A stretch of DNA of 64,000 nt from Margaritifera margaritifera (taxonomy: Eukaryota; Mollusca; Bivalvia; Unionida; Margaritiferidae): contig JAQPZY010001490.1 in assembly GCA_029931535.1 (NCBI GenBank), forward strand, positions 1,402,501-1,466,500, in the 5' to 3' direction. Shown in pieces: positions 56,240 to 64,000 of the stretch. A program made the translations under genes and the position numbers. The notes under the pieces were generated by a model, which saw only the letters and a list, made by a program, of their open reading frames with translations, was not told where the DNA came from and searched no databases. How positions within the stretch are numbered: position 1 is the first letter of the stretch; every line of letters starts with the position of its first letter.

Positions 56240-57240
56240 GGTATTGCTAAAGCGAGGTAGGATTAAGGACTGTATTTACAACTATTGTCTGTAATTTTTC
56301 ACACCCTCTGATTTTGTGTAGACTGTCAGTCTATAGAAATCTAAAAGCTTATTTTTTAACTTTAGAATTTGAAAAAAATCAGGATTTTGCTAGTAATTAT
56401 TCATACACGGGAAAAATAATTAATAAAAAAAATGTATGAAAAGTTAGACATTACGGTAAGTATAGTTTAAAGATTTGCATGAATACCACTTCAGATAGAA
56501 TGAAGAGTTTATTTCTTGTTGGAGATGAGGTGTACTGCCCCTAAGTTTCATCTATGTCAGTGAGAATGAGTCTGCCATTTGCTACAGCATGTAGATGAAT
56601 GTGAACAGCTGTGTATGTCTGTCATATTTAAACTGATATGGCTTATTGTGGTTCATTGCAAAATGTTCTAACAGACTGGGAACTATTAAATATATTTGCA
56701 TGAAGTTAACTTGATTTTGCTACACAGCAAAAGAAGCCCCTCTGCCAATAATGACTTTACATGAATGCTTGCAGTTATTGTATTATTAAGAAAGATGAGA
56801 TTTGTTCATGCCGGAAGTTTTTAGATGCTGGATTATACTACAGATGTCCCTCGCAATAACAAATGATTTGGGGTCCATACAGATCATTTGTTATAATGAG
56901 TTATTTGTTATTGCAAGTTACTTTCTTTATGTACTGTACAAGTGCCATCAGGGGTCCATTGTGTTGCTGTTCATTATATAAAGGATTTCATATTTGTTAG
57001 GTTCATTACAGAAAGGGTTTTATGGACCAGTTAATCTGGCTGGCCGTACAGGATCAACAAATGGGACCTCAGTTGTATAAAATAAATGACCATCTTAAGT
57101 GGTGGTAGACAACTACTGTTTGCATAAGCTCTGCATATGGAAACCCTTTCCTGTCCACTTCCTAAAGGTTACTTCAAAGCTACATGTACATTATTCTGTG
57201 AGAACCATCTTCATACTCTCCACTAACTTACACTATATAT
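56240..57240. other. Non-coding stretch
   Basis: Contains loosely repeated text at 56850-57050 (CATTTGTTATAATGAG, CATTTGTTATTGC, GGGTCCATACAG / GGGGTCCATTG). No gene seen. Confidence 0.35.
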
Positions 57241-57242
57241 AC

Positions 57243-57260
57243 AGAGAGAGAGAGAGAGTC
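57243..57260. repeat. Short (GA)n run
   Basis: AGAGAGAGAGAGAGAG run; opposite-strand CT runs lie at 57486-57503 and 57898-57918. Confidence 0.9.
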
Positions 57261-57724
57261 TTAAAAAGTAATGTCTTAAAATGTTGCTGTTCTGTTGTAC
57301 GTATTTATGTATGTTTATGCCCTTCAGTGTATCCCCTAATGGTTTAAGATTGAGAGTGAAAAAACCTTGGTGTCAGAACTGGGGTTCAGATTAAAAATTT
57401 GGGGGTAAAGAATGTATTGACAAATTTTCATCTTGCCCCTAATTTTTTCAGCTGGACATAGGAAATTATAACTTGCCTTACATTCTCTCTCTCTCTCTCT
57501 CTCTTTTTTACCTACACCAACCATCCCAGCTGATAGCAAGAAAATTCCATGCCATCTAATCACACTTTTAAGTGATGTCCCAAGCAGTGCTGTTCCCATT
57601 CCAGAAACAATCTAATGTAAATAAAGATATAAAAGTTGATGGTTTTCTGTTTTTCTAGAGGGAAATTTTGGGCTTGAATCGTCATAAATGTACTTTGTAT
57701 CCAACATTAGAGGAAATATCACTT

Positions 57725-57920
57725 TAATATAGACAGAATACATCGCATGGAACTCATGGACACCATTATATATATATATTTCGCCTTGGTATAATGTAAT
57801 TTTTATTTCTTAGAGACCTTCGATAAGAAGTACCACAAATACATTGCATGGAACGCATGGACACCATTATATATAAATTACAACTTGCCTTACATACTCT
57901 CTCTCTCTCTCTCTCTCTGA
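57725..57920 (-). repeat. Duplicated block with LINE fragment
   Basis: ACATCGCATGGAACTCATGG then ACACCATTATATAT (57738-57775) recurs as ACATTGCATGGAACGCATGG and ACACCATTATATAT (57840-57875). Between them, 57781-57838 reads on the minus strand as YRRSLRNKNYIIPRR, a copy of the LINE ORF2 segment at 53985-54035. A CT run closes the block. Confidence 0.75.
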
Positions 57921-57954
57921 GATTGATAAATCTACCTTGCATTTTTATCTGCAA

Positions 57955-58302
57955 GCTTCCCGATTTCTTTGTTGTTAAAGAATGTCTTGGGCGATAATGT
58001 GTTCTCCAGATTCCTCGTTGTGAACAAGGGCAGAAAATTCTTAGACCCAGTCATGAAAGTGTTCTTCACTTTTGCCGTCTTTGCACTTGCTCAAACACAG
58101 GTCGAGCAGGTCATCCCAACGGATGTGCTGTATTCCAGCAAAGTGAATTCTTTGCTCCATTTTTAAAGTTATGTGCCACAGTTAGTTTGCTGTGTTTTGC
58201 TTCTTTCGCTTTCTTGGCTGGTGATTCTGAGTGTATGTCGTTTTCATCTGGAGGTCTTTTTCTAGTCAGAAAAGCATTGAGGGTTATTTGTCTGGATGAC
58301 AT
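57955..58302 (-). pseudogene. N-terminal relic of a TTF/BED-type zinc-finger transposase-like protein
   Basis: A true ATG at 58302 opens MSSRQITLNAFLTRKRPPDE, followed by SPAKKAKEAKHSKLTV, a basic N-terminus typical of ZNF862/hAT-like proteins. After a frameshift near 58155 it continues KWSKEFTLLEYSTSVGMTCS and TCV, a stop, then KTAKVKNTFMTGSKNFLP. The Trp-x2-Phe...GMxCxxC...NTFxTGSxNF order is that of a TTF-type zinc finger. The Cys pair is present; the His part of the finger is not seen. No downstream domain, so this is a fragment of a domesticated or transposon gene. Confidence 0.6.
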
Positions 58303-58327
58303 GTTACTGAGCCTGAAGGTAATCGCG

Positions 58328-58452
58328 TAAGAGCTTGTGAGATTAGGTGAAGCTACTTCATCGTAACAAAGCTTACACTTGAAGCAGATTAGTAAGAGCT
58401 CGCAAGATATGGGGAAGCTACTCTGTCATAACAATGCCTACACTCAAAGCAG
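58328..58452 (+). repeat. Two-copy ~63-bp tandem duplication
   Basis: TAAGAGCTTGTGAGATTAGG and AAGCTTACACTTGAAGCAGA (58328-58390) are repeated as TAAGAGCTCGCAAGATATGG and ATGCCTACACTCAAAGCAGA (58392-58452). Confidence 0.85.
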
Positions 58453-58709
58453 ACACAATACCTTCCCATGTCCTCTGCTTTGAAGATTGAACAAATCCTG
58501 ATAGCAGTGTGTGAATCATTTGCATCAAAAATATGCACTGTAACAAAAGTAACAAAAGAGTACGTCAAATTTTCAGATGTGCGTCTCTGACAAATGTGTG
58601 TAAAGGGAAACACTGGCCCTTCCAAGATTGTGATATGGATATTTTTTTTAATACTTATTTCTGTGCTTCCATTCATCACACCTTAAAGTATTTGTCTGTG
58701 ACAAACCAG

Positions 58710-58860
58710 TCTAATAAATTTGACAAAGTAGGGGGGGGGGGGGGGTTTGGCTTATTACTAAACAAAGATATTCATATTAATTATTTATCAATATTTTGTA
58801 CAAATGGGGGTGGGTGGGCTTATCATCAAACATGGGCTTATCATAAGGATAAATATAGTA
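58710..58860 (+). repeat. Dispersed repeat with GGTGGGCTTAT motif, copy 2
   Basis: Matches 39190-39325. It contains a run of G at about 58731-58745. Confidence 0.75.
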
Positions 58861-58864
58861 GTAA

Positions 58865-60660
58865 AGTTTTGTGTTTATGTTGGTTTTCTGACACATTGGT
58901 GGGGCATTCATATTCCATGAACACAGTTTTAGTTATTACCACCTATAGGAGATCTTGACCTTCCCATGGAGAGTAAAATTATCCTGTAACCAGAGATGGA
59001 ATGAAGTACCATGACTACATGTCTGTATGGTCTTAATTTGCCAGTTTGTTTAATAACATGTGATGCTTAAACATGCATGTAATTTTTAATGCACAGTAAT
59101 GCTGAATCTTTCCTGAAAACATATTAACGAGAGGAATCCTTTAAAACCCTCTAAATCAGCATCAGCCGTAAAACTTGCATCAAGAAAAGTAATCATTCTG
59201 TCAGAGAAGAACATTATTATTATTGTGTAGCTTCCAGCTGTAGACATTTCAACTAGCAGTCTGTCTTCTTTTGCATTGTGACTGAAAAGATCATCGGTGA
59301 TATTGATTAAGTGGCATCTAACGAGTCAGAGGTACTTTCTTTGGAGAATTTTCTGTAAAACTCCAAATACTTGTCATTGTTAGACCTGTGTGTCTTTTGG
59401 AAATCAAAGGCAGGATATGCATCACAATACATAGTGAATGGAAACTCTGCCTATTATGATCTGTATTGGTTTGGAGACTTCCACATGATGCACATTGTGA
59501 TTGTGAACTTTGGATGCAATACATATCATGATTCAGCAAATTTTAGAGTCTGCAAGCTTGGTAAACATCTTGGTGACCATGACTAGTGGAAATTTCCAGA
59601 TGCTAGACTGGTGCATAATCTTAGGAGCAGACCACACTCCACTCAGTGAGGTATTTTCATTCCTTATTTAGATATGCTTTCTGTTTACATTTTGCTTTGA
59701 TTATAAATAAATTCTCTGTAGTAAAAGAGGAGATAATAATTTAGCCTTTTTTGGTAATTTCTATTCTCTCTTTGTATTTTTTATACATGTATGTATCATG
59801 ATGCATGATATTTTATGATTTGTATCAATACATGGTCTCAGTTCTGATGTATTGTATCATGGTGGATCAGAAATTAATGACTTCAGCCAATTCATGCATT
59901 GGCAGAAAGAAGTATTGTGATTCCAATGTGCATCTGCAGAAAGAAATATTGTGTTACTGATGTGCATCTGCAGAAAGAATTAACATGATGCCGATGGGTA
60001 TCAGGGAATGACTACACCTCTGATTGTTGTAGATATGTAACAGCGTGTATTTTGTAACGTCATTGTCCTATGTCCTCATTATTGACTTTCTAAAACTGTG
60101 TATCTTTCTTTCATCAGATGTGGCTTAATAGTAGAATTAAAAAACAAGTATAAAAATGCACAAAATGTTTGCAGCACTGTGACTATGTTAAAAATGCATA
60201 CATGCATAGGGTCCTTAAATAGGATTTCAAAAGTTGCAGTCCAGGACTCCTTCCTTGGAAAAAGTTGCAGTCCCAGCCTTAAAACTTAGAGTCTCAATAA
60301 CAATACTTTTTTTCTCCATGCAATAATTTAGAACATTATGTGTGCATTGTAGTGTCACCAATATATATGTCATCAGATTGCTAATGCTCACTCACTGCGC
60401 TTGGCACCAAAGAAATTATGTCAAGTTGCCATCAGAAAAGTACACATATGATGATTGCTTGAAAATGAAAGTATATCTGTACATGACACTGAAAAATAGT
60501 TAAAATTTAAGACCATTTAGGATGATTAACATGAGAGTTTGTATTTCTCCGACAAACAAAATAAGTTCCAAAATCTTGCTACATTTTTTATTTGTTTGGT
60601 GTCTTTGACAGACTTGTGGTTATTTGTGATAGGATAGTGGACAAGCTGAAGTTAAAAAGG
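58865..60660. other. Non-coding stretch
   Basis: Contains a three-copy ~36-bp repeat at about 59900-59985 (GTGCATCTGCAGAAAGAA). Short frames at 59318-59586 and 60098-60289 have no splice signals or domains that I can support. Confidence 0.35.
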
Positions 60661-60674
60661 CAGTGAGGATCTAG

Positions 60675-60990
60675 CACTCCCTCAATATAAGGCCCTTCAT
60701 TATAACACAGTTGCTGTTATATGGTAGGTGTGGTTATGGAAACAATTTATTAAGTGGTAGTAAAATTATATGCATAATGTATTTCATTATAAGTCTCTCG
60801 CTATAAGATGATATACCGGTACTCTCTCTCCCATGGACAGCTTTATAACGAGGGAGTGCTGTATCACTAAAATCGTGTACTGTCAGCCGTAGACAGTATT
60901 ATAATGAGGGAGTGCTCTGTCACTGTAAGGTGGTATACTCTGTATTTGGCAGCATTGTAATGTAGTGCGTGATCACTGTAAGGTGCTTTT
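60675..60990 (+). repeat. ~70-bp tandem repeat, three to four copies
   Basis: TATAACGAGGGAGTGCTGTA / TATAATGAGGGAGTGCTCTG / TGTAATGTAGTGCGTGATCA with ATCACTGTAAGGTG and GTATACT text recur at about 60775, 60845, 60900 and 60960. Confidence 0.75.
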
Positions 60991-62215
60991 GTATTCTGTT
61001 CCATTCTATTCACCCTAATATCATCTTAAAATGTTGTCAAGGTGGACTTTGTGCATTTACAGAAAAACAATCTGTACAGGGTTTGAATGGGAAAATCAGA
61101 TTCAGCATTCAGCATTTTGGATTAAGGTCTGAATCCTCTCTTATGGTGTTTGTGCCAATAAATGGCAAAGCACATCAGAGCTTGTATTGATCTAGAGGCT
61201 GGATACACTGTAGGATAACAGCATCTAAATGATAGTGTTTCTTATTTCTGTGAGAGATAGGCTATAATTTGCCCATGTAAGCACACCCTATCTCACTATC
61301 TGGATACAAATTGTTGGGAAGCCATTATTACCACGAGGATGCTTTGTAATTGTTGCTGAGATTGCTAGAAGTGGGAAACTTTGTTACCATTTAGGCTGAG
61401 ATGAAATTCCTGTTTTAATAATAATGATAATAATAATATTAGTAATCTATATTTAATGAAGCTTTTCTTTTTTTTAAAAATAATTACAAGTACTGTAAAT
61501 TAACTGTATTTCCTGGGTACAGATTTTCATGATCTTTCTGGTTGATACATTTAATTAAAATTTCAAATTTAAAAGCCCCAAAACACAAATTTCTATACCC
61601 ATGAAAATAAATGAATGAACAAACAACATTGGCTGTTATCAGCTATTTCTGCCACAAATAACATACCTAACAAGCTGAACTGAAGTAAGGCATCTTGCAC
61701 ATGGGTACTCAATACAATCAGTCAGATACACTGAAGGTTCAGTCTCAGTATCCACTAGCTACAAGTTGGATACCTTACCAGCTACACTGTCCCACACTGT
61801 ATGCCTTCTGAGATGTTCTATTATTAATCTTGTTCCTTCATGTTAAAAAAAAAACAAAAAAAAAAACAACTAACTGCTTCTTATTTGAATAAATATTGAA
61901 TGCAAAGAATGTTGTATATTGGGTATCAGGAATTTACAAATTTTAGAAATATCCGAATGGCCTAGTTGCAACAAGATCAACAGCTACATTGAGGCACATA
62001 TACAGATACGCAGCAGAGTGATTGGAGCATTAATAGTAGGTCACTGTGACCTTTTCCATTAAAAATACACCCATCAGGTTTCATTAAATGCAACACTTGA
62101 TGTTGACACTTATGCCAACAACAACAATGATGATGTAATCGGAAAAGTGATACCTAGGTCTCAAAAATGCTTTGCAGGCAAGACAATAAAATTGATAAGA
62201 AAAAGTTATGCATAT
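60991..62215. other. Mostly non-coding stretch
   Basis: A plus-strand frame after GTGCATTTACAG (61049) reads KQSVQGLNGKIRFSIQHFG to a TGA at 61188. It is open for 45 codons, but there is no domain, so I do not call it. A-rich runs at 61843-61866. Confidence 0.35.
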
Positions 62216-62224
62216 GACGGCATT

Positions 62225-62450
62225 CACAGCATGGTCTATTCTAGAACTTAAAATTTAGGGATGGAATTTCCCCCTCCATATGGAAAAAATGGGTGGAATC
62301 TTCTGAATATAAAAAGGGATTTCATGAAGAAATGAAGGTAGGGTTTTAAAATTTGATGCATGACTTTTGCACATTTGGTTGAATTTTCAGTGCAGGTTTT
62401 GAGAAAATTATTTGTGCATGTCCCACAATTGCATGTCCTAGACTAGTAGA
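62225..62450 (-). repeat. Dispersed repeat, copy 4 of 4 (longest)
   Basis: Reverse-orientation member of the family at 14370, 45505 and 48880. GGTCTATTCTAGAACTTAAA, GGAATTTCCCCCTCCATATG and TTTCATGAAGAAATGAAGGT are the complements of the landmarks in the other copies, and CCCACAATTGCATGTCCTAG marks the far end. Confidence 0.7.
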
Positions 62451-62784
62451 TTCTGTAACACGAGTAGTGATATACCAGCAAGGATGTAAGATCACATGTA
62501 GCTAAAACCTGTTTTGCATAAAATGTAGAATTCATCAATGTCATACTTGGTGTCAACCTATCAAAAGTGGTTGTTCATTTACAGACATGATTTACTTGGT
62601 AGCTTTTTTCCTACTTTGAAGTTGTTCAACTTTCAGTTTATGCATGCAATACAGAATCATGCATCACTAGTTTGTTTATAGGTCCAGGAGAAAAATTCTG
62701 ACTGGAAATGGAAACCATCACAAATAATCATCTATTTTTTTTATCCCCACCCCTTCCACCCCACCACTGAGCTGCTGTCATGGT

Positions 62785-63060
62785 CTGAAACCTAGACAAC
62801 ATGTCAGATATGATCATCTTCCTTCAGTCAGTTTAAATGGAATTCAGGTTACACTAAAGACTCCAAATTTACTAAGAGTGTAACCCTTGACCTCCATAAC
62901 TTCCGCTCCCAACAGCTGCATCCAGGATGCAAAATCTTTGTTGTCATCTTAGGTACTTGTTCTGGTGAAACAGCATTCCAGATATGATCACTCTTCCTTA
63001 CTCAATGTATTGGTAGATCTAGATGGAGTTTGGGTTACCAAGAGAACCTACTGACAGATA
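62785..63060 (+). repeat. Two diverged copies of a ~195-bp unit
   Basis: ACATGTCAGATATGATCATC then TTCCTTCAGTCAGT and TGGAATTCAGGTTACACTAA (62800-62870) are echoed by GCATTCCAGATATGATCACT, CTTCCTTACTCA and TGGAGTTTGGGTTACCAAGA (62970-63040). Confidence 0.7.
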
Positions 63061-63189
63061 GATATGACTGATCACATTATATCTATTAAAGTGTGGAAGT
63101 AATATAAAAAAAGAACAACACCTATTTATTAGCAAAGCTTTTATGTTTGTAGAAATTGTAACTCAAATTATGCAATAAAGCAAATTTTA

Positions 63190-63395
63190 TTTATAAGTAG
63201 GGTCTAACTGCTAACAGCATAGACCCTGATCTGCCATCGCATAATGCACTGGCAGGTCAGGGTCTATGTTATTTGTTCTACTGATTAGTCCTAACAAACT
63301 GAATATACCCATACCTGCCAGCGCATTATGTGATGGCAGATCTGGGTCTATGCACTGTGCAGTTGGATTCGATCTGTAAGTGAGTACATATGGTA
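63190..63395 (-). mobile_element. Double-hairpin MITE, copy 4 (inverted)
   Basis: Same family as 36224, 44166 and 48512 but reversed: the ACCCTGATCTGCC hairpin comes first. Hairpin arms AGCATAGACCCTGATCTGCC and GGCAGGTCAGGGTCTATGTT; the second hairpin has CATACCTGCCAGCGCATTAT and GATGGCAGATCTGGGTCTAT. The right end AGTGAGTACATATGGTA is intact; the left end has lost its TACCATA part. Confidence 0.85.
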
Positions 63396-63594
63396 ATTAC
63401 AAGATTTTGATGAAATATTTCTAATCCAGTCTCTACTAAAAACGAAGGCATGATCAGTGTAAATCCAGGCTGCCACTAGTCGGCTATCTTGATCCTTTCC
63501 AATCCAATAGAAGCTTGCATATCAGATGTGATATAATAAGCATCAAATGTATTTACAGCATTACACTATTTAAACTAGATATTTCTCTTAATAA

Positions 63595-64000
63595 CTCATT
63601 AACCCCTGTAGCCACGTTTACGCGTCATGAGGTTGTACCCCACTTTCGAGCTCTATAACGTCAACATCAGTTATACACTAAAGTGGATGGTATTGCAGGA
63701 AAGTAGACAGATGAATCTCTACAATGATACAAAATAATGTCACATTCTACTCGCATTAAAAAATACAGCAGAAAAAACATAATTGTTGAGACCCAATTTT
63801 TTTTAGGTCAAAAATTGCCAGTTTCGGAACCGGAGTTTGTGTCCAGATTTTAGACTTTTTGGCCCATCTGACCTGCACACAGAAAGATGAACCTCCGCAA
63901 AAAGTAGAATAAGTTTGAGATTTGGAGTAAAAAGGGGCCAGGACACAAAAATCGGGAGTCCAGTGTGAAAAAAGGTCCAACTTTTACCCTTCTGCACATG
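63595..64000 (-). mobile_element. TTAA-type MITE, copy 2 (cut by the window end)
   Basis: Starts CTCATTAACCCCTGTAGCCA and follows the reverse complement of 53350-53959 (CACGTTTACGCGTCATGAG, GTGGATGG, GGAAAGTAGACAGATG, TTTCGGAACCGGAGTTTGTG, TTTGGAGTAAAAAGG, CCCTTCTGCACATG). The four bases before it are ATAA rather than TTAA. The other end lies outside the window. Confidence 0.85.

Noticed and set aside
61049..61190. Cadherin-like exon (frame with NGKIRFSIQ)
   Set aside because: The resemblance is a single short motif; no DxD or LDRE calcium motifs follow, and there is no donor.
1..64000. CRISPR array, prokaryotic operon, prophage or riboswitch
   Set aside because: Tandem repeats here have no uniform spacers, there is no dense gene packing, and splice-like and SINE/LINE features show a eukaryotic genome.

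Overview
The window looks like intron-rich or intergenic nuclear DNA of an animal, most probably a marine lophotrochozoan such as a mollusc. It is AT-rich, with few CpGs, hundreds of bases of microsatellite, no bacterial-type gene packing and no long intact ORF. The mollusc suggestion rests on habit rather than a marker gene: a tRNA-headed SINE with a tail ending in GTTAAACCC plus a CAA run, very frequent ACATGTAC/TACATGTA palindromes, and several repeat types that remind me of bivalve and gastropod genomes. I could not run a search, so the phylum stays an inference.

Layout. 1-1.9 kb holds a decayed CCHC zinc-knuckle protein relic. 2-6.6 kb is degenerate repeat with long CT/CA/CG microsatellites. 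A possible first coding exon sits at 6.72 kb. 8.88-12 kb is a nest of hAT-type DNA transposon pieces: a 1,009-bp non-autonomous element with a BED zinc finger and a perfect 8-bp target duplication, inserted in the tail of an older hAT dimerisation-domain relic, followed by a second 1.28-kb element with 12-bp terminal repeats. Another hAT C-terminal relic lies at 13.2 kb. 18.1-21.6 kb is one 3.5-kb repeat element carrying 14 copies of a ~142-bp satellite. 26.5-27.3 kb and 50.3-50.7 kb carry a ~165-bp tandem repeat. 31.1-34.8 kb carries a DIRS-like retroelement in rearranged order: tyrosine recombinase, then inverted terminal-repeat copies, then a gag-like relic, then another terminal repeat.

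From 36 to 64 kb the most regular feature is a ~215-bp double-hairpin MITE family (four copies). There are also a 640-bp foldback element made of short tandem units, a run of 44 G, an (AT)43 run, two SINEs, a 164-bp palindromic MITE, and a 5'-truncated LINE (3' end of the reverse transcriptase ORF) that landed in the 142-bp satellite and was itself cut by a TTAA-flanked MITE. Removing that MITE restores the LINE reading frame. A second, inverted copy of the same MITE closes the window.

Host genes: I recognise none. A few splice-bounded, coding-looking segments (6.72, 16.70, 29.32, 30.74, 36.0 kb on +; 38.1 and 39.45 kb on -) may be exons of unknown genes with long introns. They are listed with low confidence. 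The elements do not act together as a system; the interest is in their nesting and architecture.
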